Of a stretch of DNA of 45,123 bases, positions 24,529-32,261 are shown in pieces. Each line of letters starts with the position of its first letter. Positions within the stretch are counted from its first letter, which is position 1. Location: the NCBI RefSeq assembly GCF_014490445.1, contig NZ_JACTUZ010000020.1, positions 1-45,123 on the forward strand, read 5' to 3'. This stretch comes from Pseudoroseomonas ludipueritiae. Lineage in GTDB: Bacteria > Pseudomonadota > Alphaproteobacteria > Acetobacterales > Acetobacteraceae. The position numbers and the translations under genes were made by a program. A model generated the notes under the pieces. The model was not told where the DNA came from and made no database searches. It saw only the letters and a program-made list of their open reading frames with translations.

Positions 24529-26034
24529 ATGTACGAGCGTATAAGGGCGATACTGCATTATTTCGACCAGGTCGTACCGTTCCGGCTTAAACCGGCTATT
24601 ATCACGACGCTCGTCCTCGTCGCGCTGCTGTTGCTACCGGTGCCAGACGGCCTGACACCCAAGGCCTGGGGCCTGGTAGCCATCTTCCTCACCACGATCG
24701 TCGCCATCATCCTCAAGGTGATGCCAATAGGCGTCATGGCGATGATGGCGATCGTGATCGTCTCACTGTCGCAGGTGACCTCCACTTCCTCGAAGGGGGC
24801 AGTGGCCGATGCACTGGCCAGCTTCTCCAGCCCGCTGATCTGGCTGATCGTGGTGGCCATCCTGATCTCGCGCGGCCTCAAGAAGACCGGGCTCGGCAAC
24901 CGGATCGGCCTCATCTTCATCTCGCTGCTCGGCCGCCGCACGATCGGGATCGGCTATGGTCTCGCGGTCTGCGAACTGGTGCTCGCGCCGTTCACGCCCA
25001 GCAACACGGCGCGCGGTGGTGGCATCGTGCATCCGATCATGAAGTCGATCGCTACCGCCTTCGATTCGGATCCTGCCAAGGGGACAGAGCGCAAGATCGG
25101 AAGCTACCTCGCGCTGGTGAACATGCATGCCAATACGATCACATCTGGCATGTTCGTGACTGCCACCGCGCCCAACCCACTGGTGGTAGATTATGTGGCG
25201 AGGGTGACCAACGGGAGTTTCCACCTGTCCTGGACGACCTGGGCTCTGTGCATGGTCCTCCCTGGTCTTGTTTGCCTTCTGCTCATGCCGTTGGCGATCG
25301 CCGTCTTGTCGCCGCCCGAGGTGAGGGCTACCCCGCATGCGGTGCAGTATGCGCGCGACGAGCTGCGGCAGATGGGACCGCTGAGCGGCAAGGAGAAGGT
25401 AATGATCGGCACCTTTGCGCTGCTGCTGATGCTGTGGGCCAATATCCCGGCGATGCTGTTCGGACCCGCCTTTATTTTAGACCCGACCGCCGTGGCCTTC
25501 GTCGGCCTCTTCGCGCTCATTATCACCGGCACCATCAACTGGGACGACGTGCTTTCGGAGAAGAGCGCCTGGGATACGCTGGTCTGGTTCGGTGCGCTGG
25601 TGATGATGGCGGAGCAATTAAATAAGATCGGCGTGATCGCCTGGTTTTCCGATGCCCTCAAGAGCGGCATTCTTGCCGCGGGGATGGGCTGGCAGGCGGC
25701 GGCCGCGCTGCTCGTCGCCCTGTTCGTGTTTTCACACTACCTCTTCGCTAGCACCACAGCGCATATCAGTGCGATGATGCTCGCCTTCCTCACGGTGGGC
25801 GTGCAACTGGTGCCGCCAGAATACCATGTGCCCTTTCTTCTGATGATGGTGGGCGGTTCGACCATCATGATGACCCTGACCCATTATGCCACCGGCACTT
25901 CGCCTATCATCTTTGGCAGCGGCTATGTGACGCTCGGCAATTGGTGGCGGGTCGGTTTCGTGATGTGCGTCGGTGAGTTGCTGATTTTCGCAGTGCTGGG
26001 CAGCTTGTGGTGGAAGCTGCTGGGCTTCTGGTAA
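24529..26034 (+). CDS. DASS/SLC13-family anion transporter (CitT/DiT-like di- or tricarboxylate carrier)
   Basis: 501 residues, about 12 TM helices. The two family repeats each carry a substrate motif: SNTARGGGIVHPIMKS in the first half and THYATGTSPIIFGSGYV in the second. The lack of an N-terminal soluble domain and the SNTARGG motif place it nearer the bacterial CitT/TtdT and plastid malate/2-oxoglutarate antiporters than to NaDC symporters. Succinate/fumarate or malate exchange is therefore plausible. GGGAG five bases before ATG. It may once have headed the Fe-S/FrdA/NuoF operon, from which an IS110 now separates it. Confidence 0.88.
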   Translation: MYERIRAILHYFDQVVPFRLKPAIITTLVLVALLLLPVPDGLTPKAWGLVAIFLTTIVAIILKVMPIGVMAMMAIVIVSLSQVTSTSSKGAVADALASFSSPLIWLIVVAILISRGLKKTGLGNRIGLIFISLLGRRTIGIGYGLAVCELVLAPFTPSNTARGGGIVHPIMKSIATAFDSDPAKGTERKIGSYLALVNMHANTITSGMFVTATAPNPLVVDYVARVTNGSFHLSWTTWALCMVLPGLVCLLLMPLAIAVLSPPEVRATPHAVQYARDELRQMGPLSGKEKVMIGTFALLLMLWANIPAMLFGPAFILDPTAVAFVGLFALIITGTINWDDVLSEKSAWDTLVWFGALVMMAEQLNKIGVIAWFSDALKSGILAAGMGWQAAAALLVALFVFSHYLFASTTAHISAMMLAFLTVGVQLVPPEYHVPFLLMMVGGSTIMMTLTHYATGTSPIIFGSGYVTLGNWWRVGFVMCVGELLIFAVLGSLWWKLLGFW

Positions 26035-26051
26035 GCCGATCCGGCATCGGC
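26035..26051. terminator. Small hairpin right after the DASS stop codon
   Basis: GCCGAT-CCGGC-ATCGGC: a perfect 6-bp stem starting at the base after TAA, without a T run. It may be a weak terminator or a remnant of a palindrome; IS110-type elements often insert next to such structures, and one lies just downstream. Confidence 0.35.
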
Positions 26052-26124
26052 GATCAAGCGGCCCGCACAGTCGAAGCCTAGCCGGGCCGGCAACAAGGTG
26101 ATTTTGGAGCGACTGTCTTGGCGG

Positions 26125-27089
26125 TCAAGCGTGATGAGGCTGCCAAGGCTGCTTTTCCCGGATGATAGCGTTGAGGATGGTAAGAAGCTTGCGCGCCGTG
26201 GCGATGATGGCGGCGAGCTTGGATTTCCCGGCCTGGAGCAGGCGTTGGTAGAAGGCCTTGAGGGTCGGGTTGTGGCGGATGGCCACCATGGCGCCCATGA
26301 AGAGGGCTGAGCGGACGACCGCCCGTCCTCCGCCGATGAAGCTGCGGCCCTGCCACTGACCGGACTGGCGGGTCCATGGGGCCAGGCCCGCCATGGAGGC
26401 GATCTGGCGCCGGTCGATACTGCCCAGTTCAGGCAGTTCGGCGATCAGGGTGCGGCTGATGACGCGGCCGATGCCGGGGACGGAGGCGAGCAGTTCCTCC
26501 TTCTCCCGCCAGGCGGGGGAGCCGCGGACCGCCTCGTCGATATCATGATCGAGCGAGGCGAGTTCCGCCTCCAGCGCCTTGAGCAGGCGGACAATGGAGG
26601 CGAGGAGGCGGCGATCGGTGAGGCGCTTCTGGCGCTGCCGCTCAGCGGTGATCATCTGGATGATCTGGCGGCGCCGGGCGACCAGATCCGCCAGCAGACT
26701 GGTCGCGGCCTCGGGCAGCGGGCGGATGGCGGGGCGGGTCGCGGCCAGGAAGTGGGCGATGAGCGCGGCATCGATACGGTCGGTCTTGGCACGCTGGCCA
26801 GCGCCTTGGCAAAGGCGCGGACCCGGGCCGGGTCGACAATGACCAGCGGCAGCTGCGCGGCGGCCAGGCCGGCGGCGACGATGGTCTCGAAGCCGCCGGT
26901 GGCCTCGACGGCGACGATGCTGGGCTTAAGGGGCAGGAGGCGCTGGATCAGCGCCTCGATACCGGCGGCGTCGCGTGGGACGCAGAAGCTGGCCTCGGGC
27001 ATCGGGTCCTGCCCGTGCAGGGCGATGTCGAGACGATCCTTGGAGACGTCAATGCCGACAAAGATCGCAATTGCAGCGGTGGGGTCCAT
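26125..27089 (-). pseudogene. IS110-family transposase with a -1 frameshift
   Basis: The N-terminal DEDD domain starts at ATG 27089 with IFVGIDVSKDRLDIALHG and runs to VRAFAKAL. One base is then missing near 26796 (CTGGCCAG where CTGGGCCAG would keep frame). In the other frame the protein continues as GQRAKTDRIDAALIAHF, through the coiled coil to the Tnp20 domain (SVPGIGRVISRTLIAE, then IASMAGLAPWTRQSGQWQG and FIGGGR) and ends at 26125. With the base restored it would be about 320 residues, normal for the family. Confidence 0.88.
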
Positions 27090-27290
27090 CTTGTCCCGTC
27101 CTTGCACAAGCGGGCTTCGCTGGCGGCCCAAGCGACTGTTCGGGTTCGATGGAACGGCAGAGGCAGACCCGGGCTCCAAAACGGGCTTCCAGGCCCCAGG
27201 GGGAAACGGGCTCACCTCTGCCACCGCTCCCGGAACCTTATCGGCACCGCGATCGGCTCGCACCAAGTTACAAGGGGGGCCGCTGTTAAA
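27090..27290 (-). ncRNA. Candidate bridge RNA region of the IS110-group element
   Basis: About 200 non-coding bases upstream of the transposase start, the place where IS110-group elements encode the bridge RNA. I see GC-rich segments able to fold and repeats of AAGCCCG, but I did not derive a structure or match loops to the target. The call rests on family knowledge and position. If the transposase is dead, the RNA may be a relic. Confidence 0.25.
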
Positions 27291-27317
27291 GAGAATGGCA
27301 CCGGCAGCGCGGCGGAG

Positions 27318-27959
27318 GTGAGCTTCATCTTCGATGGTCATGCTATCGCAGCCACGGCCGGGCTTTCCCTGCTGCAGGCTTGGAGCGCTGCCGGCTTGCC
27401 CTTGACCGAGAATGTGGGCTGCATGGGCCAGGGCGTCTGCGGCGCCTGCCGCGTGTTGGTGCGCCGTGCCGGCGAGAGGCTGGCCGGCACGGCACTGGCC
27501 TGCGAGACGCAGGTGGAGGAGGGGATGCAGGTCGCCTTCGTCGACCACTTCCCGGCCGACCGCCCCCATGCTTACGACCTGCGCACGCTGACCGATAGCT
27601 GGACCGCACTGGACCAGATCGACGCCGTCTTCCCTGAGGCCAAGCACTGCCGCCACTGCGGCGGCTGCGATCGCGCCTGCCCCAAGGGCATCGAGGTGCA
27701 ACGCATGGTCAACCTGGCCGCCGGGGGCCACGCCTTCGCAGCGGCCGAACTGTTCGATCACTGCGTACTCTGCAACCTCTGCGTTGCCGCCTGCCCGGAG
27801 CACATCGATCCGGCGCATCTCGGCCAGTTCGTGCGCCGCATGAACGCCGCGCTGACCTTGCGCCCCGTCGACCTGATTATGCGCCTGCGCGAGATCGAGG
27901 AAGGGCGTCAGCCGGTCGATCCCGACGCCCCCGGCGCCAACCCACCGGTGCGGACATGA
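27318..27959 (+). CDS. Iron-sulfur protein: 2Fe-2S ferredoxin plus two 4Fe-4S motifs (FrdB/TfrB-like), 5' end doubtful
   Basis: Electron-transfer subunit, 213 residues from GTG 27318. The ferredoxin domain has Cys35, Cys41, Cys44 and Cys62 (GCMGQGVCGACRV ... LAC). Two C-x2-C-x2-C-x3-CP motifs follow at Cys111/114/117/121 (CRHCGGCDRACP) and Cys149/152/155/159 (CVLCNLCVAACP). It resembles SdhB/FrdB and the ferredoxin part of TfrB, but the second cluster has a full 4Fe-4S set rather than the 3Fe-4S type. The GTG lacks a good ribosome site and the frame runs back into the IS110 element, so a few N-terminal residues and the native promoter may be lost. Its stop overlaps the flavoprotein start (ATGA). 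Confidence 0.82.
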   Translation: MSFIFDGHAIAATAGLSLLQAWSAAGLPLTENVGCMGQGVCGACRVLVRRAGERLAGTALACETQVEEGMQVAFVDHFPADRPHAYDLRTLTDSWTALDQIDAVFPEAKHCRHCGGCDRACPKGIEVQRMVNLAAGGHAFAAAELFDHCVLCNLCVAACPEHIDPAHLGQFVRRMNAALTLRPVDLIMRLREIEEGRQPVDPDAPGANPPVRT

Positions 27960-29575
27960 CTGCCGGCATTCCCTACCCCGAGGCGCTGGCCGCCTGGCGC
28001 GCCCGGATGCCCGCCCTGCCGCAGGCGCTGGACCTACCAGTGCCCGATTTGCTGCGCGGATTCCACCCAGACCAGCAGCCCGATGCCACGGTGCCGCTGC
28101 GCGTGGGCGCCAGCGCCGGGCAGCCCTGCCGGGCCGAGTTGGCCGCGCTGTTGCACGCGGATGCACTGGTCGAAGATGTTGACATCGCCGGCGCGCCGAC
28201 CCTGGACACCGATGTGCTGGTGATTGGCGGCGGCGGCGCCGGCTGCGTAGCGGCGCTGACGGCGGCGCGCGCCGGGGCGCGGGTGGCATTGGCCACCAAG
28301 CTGCGGCTGGGCGACAGTAACACGGTGATGGCGGAGGGCGGGATCCAGGCCGCGGTGGGCCCGGACGACAGCCTGCAGCGGCATTTCGAGGACACTCTGC
28401 GCGCCGGCCAGTTCGCGGCCGACAAGGCGCTGGTGGCGGCGCTGATCTCGGACGGGCCGGCGGTGATCCGCTGGCTGATCCAGGAAGGCATGGGCTTCGA
28501 TCTGGCCGAGGGCAGCGACCGCATGGGCGGTACGCTGCTACGCAAGAAGCCCGGCGGCGCCACAGCGGCGCGGCTGCTGTCCTACCGCGACTTCACGGGC
28601 CTCGAGATGATGCGGGCGCTGCGCGAGGCAACGCTGCTGGCCCCCGGCATCACGCTGCTAGACCGCCATCCGGCGCTGGAGCTGCTGACCGACGATCGCG
28701 GCCGCTGCGCCGGCGCCGCGCTGCACGATTTGGCGCGGGGCCGCACAGTGCTGGCGCGCGCTGGCGCCACGGTGTTGGCCACGGGCGGCGCCGGCCGGCT
28801 GCACATCGCCGGCTTCCCGACATCCAACCATTATGGCGCCACGGCGGACGGGCTGGTGCTAGCCTACCGGCTTGGCGCCACGCTGCGCGAGATAGACAGC
28901 TTCCAGTATCACCCGACCGGCATCGCCTGGCCGCCCTATCTGGAGGGGCAACTGGTCAGCGAATCTGCCCGCTCCTCTGGCGCCGCGCTTGTGAATGGCC
29001 TGGGCGCGCGCTTCGTGGACGAGTTGAACACGCGCGACGTGGTGGCCGCCGCCATCCTGCGCGAGATCGTCGAGGGGCGCGGCATCGTGCGCGACGGCTA
29101 TGCCGGGGTGTTTCTCGATACGCCCGGGCTGGAGCAAACGAAGCCCGGCATCCTGGGCAAAAGCCTGGTCACGCTGACCCATCTCGCGCGCCGCGCCGGG
29201 CTCGACGCGGCGGCCGAACCCTTCCTGATCCGCCCGACCCTGCACTACCAGAATGGCGGCGTGCTGATTGACCCGGAGGGGCGCAGCGGCATCCCCGGCC
29301 TGCTCTGCGCCGGGGAGGTGACGGGCGGGCTGCATGGTCGCAATCGCATGATGGGCAATGCGCTGCTGGAGCTGGTGGCGTTTGGCCGCCGCGCCGGCCG
29401 TAACGCCGCCGCCGATGCGCGGGGGGAGCGGCCGCGCAATGTCGGCCTGACTCACCTGGCTGCTTGGCGCCGCTCCCTGATCGCGCAGGACCTGCCGCTG
29501 TCGCGCAAGGCGCCGCTGTTATTCCCCCCCTATGGCAATTTTAACGCGGTCACGGACCGGGGAAGAGCTGCATGA
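27956..29575 (+). CDS. FrdA/SdhA-like flavoprotein, non-covalent FAD type
   Basis: 539 residues. FAD motif VLVIGGGGAGCVAAL at 87-101, after an unusual N-terminal extension of about 85 residues. All catalytic residues of fumarate reductase are kept: His319 (FQYHPTG), Ser335-Glu336 in place of Thr-Glu, Arg360 (TRDVV), His430 (LHYQNGG) and Arg464 (GRNRMMGNALLE). The His that binds FAD covalently in SdhA/FrdA is Asn122 (SNTVMAEGGI), as in flavoproteins with non-covalent FAD such as aspartate oxidase. The helical C-terminal domain is short or missing. It overlaps both neighbours by ATGA, pointing to a 1:1:1 complex with the Fe-S and NuoF-like proteins. Likely reaction: fumarate to succinate; L-aspartate oxidation is the main alternative. 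Confidence 0.87.
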   Translation: MTAGIPYPEALAAWRARMPALPQALDLPVPDLLRGFHPDQQPDATVPLRVGASAGQPCRAELAALLHADALVEDVDIAGAPTLDTDVLVIGGGGAGCVAALTAARAGARVALATKLRLGDSNTVMAEGGIQAAVGPDDSLQRHFEDTLRAGQFAADKALVAALISDGPAVIRWLIQEGMGFDLAEGSDRMGGTLLRKKPGGATAARLLSYRDFTGLEMMRALREATLLAPGITLLDRHPALELLTDDRGRCAGAALHDLARGRTVLARAGATVLATGGAGRLHIAGFPTSNHYGATADGLVLAYRLGATLREIDSFQYHPTGIAWPPYLEGQLVSESARSSGAALVNGLGARFVDELNTRDVVAAAILREIVEGRGIVRDGYAGVFLDTPGLEQTKPGILGKSLVTLTHLARRAGLDAAAEPFLIRPTLHYQNGGVLIDPEGRSGIPGLLCAGEVTGGLHGRNRMMGNALLELVAFGRRAGRNAAADARGERPRNVGLTHLAAWRRSLIAQDLPLSRKAPLLFPPYGNFNAVTDRGRAA

Positions 29576-30807
29576 AAGTGCTGACCGAAGACCGCAACTG
29601 CGTGGGCGCCGACCTGGCCGCCTGGACGGCGGTGGGCGGCGGCGGCGGCCTGGAGCGCGCCCTGGCCGATCCCCCCAGCATCATCCCGGCTATCGAGGCA
29701 TCGGACCTGCGCGGTCTGGGCGGCGCCGGGTTCCCGACGCACCGAAAATGGACGGCCGTGGCGGCGCAGCCGCCCGGCCTCGGCAAATGGGTAGTGTGCA
29801 ACGGCAATGAGGATGAGCCAGGCACTTTCAAGGATCGCTTCCTGCTCTCCCGCACACCGCACCAGGTGATCGAGGGCGCTCTGGTGGCGGCCCTGGCGGT
29901 AGGCGCCGCCAATATTGTCCTCTACGTCAACCCGCGCGAGGGCGCCACAGTGGCGGTGCTGCGGAAGGCGGTAGCGCAGTGGGAGGCCCACCCGCTGCTC
30001 GCACGGCTGGGGGCCACCATCGGGGAGGCGCTCCACCTTGTCGTCGTCACCGGGTCGGGCCTGTATATCGGCGGAGAGGAAACAGCTGCCATCGCCAGCA
30101 TCATGGGCGGCTTCCCCTTTCCCTCGCTCAAGCCGCCATTTCCGGCGGAGCAGGGAGTGCATGGCGCACCGACCCTGCTGAACAATGTCGAGACCTTGAC
30201 GTATGCTGGGCAGATCCTGCGCCATGGGCCGGCATGGTACCGCGCGCTCGGCCTGGGGGGCGCGCCGGGCGCCAAGCTGTTCTCGCTGTCGGGCGACGTG
30301 CTGCGTCCTGGGCTGCACGAACTGCCCATGGGCACCTCTCTCCGCACCCTGGTCTTCGAGCATGGCGGCGGCATGCTGGGGGACAAGGCCTTCAAGGCGG
30401 TGTTCACCGGCGGCCCCTCCAACACGCTGTTGACGGCTGCGGACCTTGACGTGCCAATGGATTTCGACAGCCTGCGGGCACGCGGCTCCCGCCTCGGCAC
30501 CGGCGCGATGATCGTGGTAGGGGAAGGCACCAGCATCCTGCGCAAGACGGCGGAATATGTCGCTTTCTTCGCCAATAATTCCTGCGGCCAATGCCCACCC
30601 TGCAAGATCGGCACGCATCAGGTGTCGCGCATCCTGGAGCGGATCGAGGCCGGCGCCGGCCGGCCTGGAGACCTCAAGGCGCTGGAAAATCTGACGCAAT
30701 TGTTGCCTGGTAGCGGACGCTGCGGGCTTGTGGATGGAGCGGCCACGGTACTGACATCCTCACTGAAGACCTTCCGTGCCGAATATGAACGGGCATTGGT
30801 CGGCTGA
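29572..30807 (+). CDS. NuoF-like NADH-oxidising FMN/Fe-S subunit
   Basis: 411 residues. The complex I 51-kDa fold is clear: the FMN/NADH motif GLGGAGFPTHRKW (48-60), the NGNEDEPGTFKDRFLL segment (77-92), GSGLYIGGEETA, an SLBB domain (LHELPMGTSLRTLVFEHGGG) and a C-terminal 4Fe-4S site with Cys339, Cys342, Cys345 and about Cys384 (SCGQCPPCKIGT ... GRCG). No NuoE-like thioredoxin-fold partner is present here. Complex I genes are absent, so it is a stand-alone diaphorase feeding the Fe-S and FrdA-like proteins. Its start overlaps the flavoprotein stop. An IS630 remnant lies about 80 bases downstream. Confidence 0.88.
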   Translation: MKVLTEDRNCVGADLAAWTAVGGGGGLERALADPPSIIPAIEASDLRGLGGAGFPTHRKWTAVAAQPPGLGKWVVCNGNEDEPGTFKDRFLLSRTPHQVIEGALVAALAVGAANIVLYVNPREGATVAVLRKAVAQWEAHPLLARLGATIGEALHLVVVTGSGLYIGGEETAAIASIMGGFPFPSLKPPFPAEQGVHGAPTLLNNVETLTYAGQILRHGPAWYRALGLGGAPGAKLFSLSGDVLRPGLHELPMGTSLRTLVFEHGGGMLGDKAFKAVFTGGPSNTLLTAADLDVPMDFDSLRARGSRLGTGAMIVVGEGTSILRKTAEYVAFFANNSCGQCPPCKIGTHQVSRILERIEAGAGRPGDLKALENLTQLLPGSGRCGLVDGAATVLTSSLKTFRAEYERALVG

Positions 30808-30887
30808 GCCCAGCCGGTCAGCAAGCCCGCTATCATCAAGACCACGAGGTCGCGGGGCGCGGAGAAAGGTGACTGATACGCCCGGTT

Positions 30888-31959
30888 TCATCGAGTGACC
30901 TGTGCCCAAGCGCGAGTTCCGATGCTTGTGATGCGTTGAGGCTGTTGTGTAAGCCAGTTCCAGGCATCGGAGCAGGCCTCGACGATGGCGTCGTAGCTGT
31001 CGAAGACACGATTGCTGAGCTTGTTGCTGCGCAGATAGGCCCAGACGGTCTCGACGGGGTTGAGTTCCGGACTGTAGGGCGGCAGGTGCAGGAGGGTGAT
31101 GTTGTCCGGCACGCGCAGCCTGCCGCCCGGGCGATGCCATCCCGCACCATCGATGGTCAGCACGGCATGCGCCCCGGGGGCGACATTGGCGCTGATCTCG
31201 GCCAGATGCAGGTTCATCATGGCAGTATTGGCCAAGGGCAGTACCAGGCCCGCGCCGATGCCGCGGGCCGGACAGATGGCGCCGAACAGATAGGCCCAGG
31301 AATAGCGCTGGTCTCGCGGGGCCACGGGCCTGGAACCGCGTGGGGCCCAGAGCCGGGTCAGCGTGCCTTGCTGGCCGATGCGGGCCTCGTCCTGCCACCA
31401 GAGTTCCAGCGGCTTGCCGCGGGCACGCTCTGGCAGCCGGGCCTCTATGAGGGCGGGGAACGCCTGCTGAAAGACGCCTGCGCCGCGGCGTCACGGCCAG
31501 GATGGCGGGGGCGCGCGACCAGGCGGCGAAAGCCCAGCCGATGCAGCAGGGTGCTGATGGTCCGCTCGGCCGGCACCACGCCGAAGCGGGCCTGGATCTC
31601 GTGTGCCAGATCCGCTCTGCGCCAGCGCACCACGCCGTGCTGCGCCAGATCCGGCCCCTGGCGCACCCATTCGGCAACCGCGCTTTCCTGCTCGGGCGAC
31701 AGCCGCCGCCTGGGGCCGACATCGCCTGGCCGATCCGATAGCCCGGCGAGGCCTTCGTCATTGTAGCGGTGCACCCAGTCCCGCAGCGTCTGCCGCTCCA
31801 TCCCCGCAACTCTGCCGCCTCCGTGCGCGAGGCACGCTCCAGCACCAACGCAAGCGCCAGTATCCGCCGCGAGGCCGCAGCATCCTTCGTGCGCCGGGCT
31901 GCCTGGCGCAGCCCGGTCGCATCCAGCTCCATACGGGTTATCTCGATCGCTATCGCCAT
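30888..31959 (-). pseudogene. IS630-family transposase with two frameshifts
   Basis: Three segments in different frames add up to one protein: MAIAIEITRMELDATGLRQ to AAELRG; MERQTLRDWVHRYNDEGLAG to RDAAAQASF (helix-turn-helix part); then LIEARLPERARGKPLELWW to AQVTR with the DDE residues (WWQDEARIG, LTIDGAGWH, SPELNPVETVWAYLR). Each join is explained by one missing base, near 31805 and near 31470. The element itself probably spans about 30846-32035; imperfect inverted ends beginning GAGG are visible but not certain. Confidence 0.85.
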
Positions 31960-32261
31960 GCCGGACACTCCGTCTGTCAAATGCAGAGCCCAGCGAATCA
32001 CCTCCAGCCCGAGCCCGATAGCCCTCACGAGTCAGCCAAATCAGCTGGCCGTATGAGTACGACGCTTCGAATAGCTCATAGTGATCAAGATATTATTCGA
32101 TCACGGAGCATTTACTATAAACGCAATATTTCGCGACCATCTATGAACGCCCAATCCTTCCTCGGTATCCTCCGCCTTGAAGCCGCCGCCGAATGGACCA
32201 GTCCTGACAGAGCCTCAACTTGCGTGGCTACCCCCTCTACTATCTACTGTGATGCGATCCG

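Larger units (their letters stand above)
26052..27290 (-). mobile_element. IS110-family element (IS110 group), transposase frameshifted
   Basis: It lies between the DASS transporter and the Fe-S gene. The transposase occupies 26125-27089 on the minus strand. The longer non-coding end is upstream of the transposase (about 200 bp) and the shorter one downstream, the opposite of the IS1111-type element at 5268, so this is the IS110 group proper. I see no inverted repeats, as expected; the borders given are approximate. Its arrival probably removed the 5' end of the Fe-S gene. Confidence 0.7.

Noticed and set aside
26652-28289. Minus-strand open frame of 545 codons covering the IS110 end, the Fe-S gene and part of the flavoprotein gene
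   Set aside because: Only its last part (from about 27089) is the IS110 N-terminal domain; the rest is antisense to the Fe-S and flavoprotein genes.
30760-32028. Single 422-codon minus-strand frame as the IS630 transposase
   Set aside because: Only the first 60 or so codons after 31959 are transposase sequence; the rest of the true protein lies in the other frames, so this frame is mostly noise after a frameshift.
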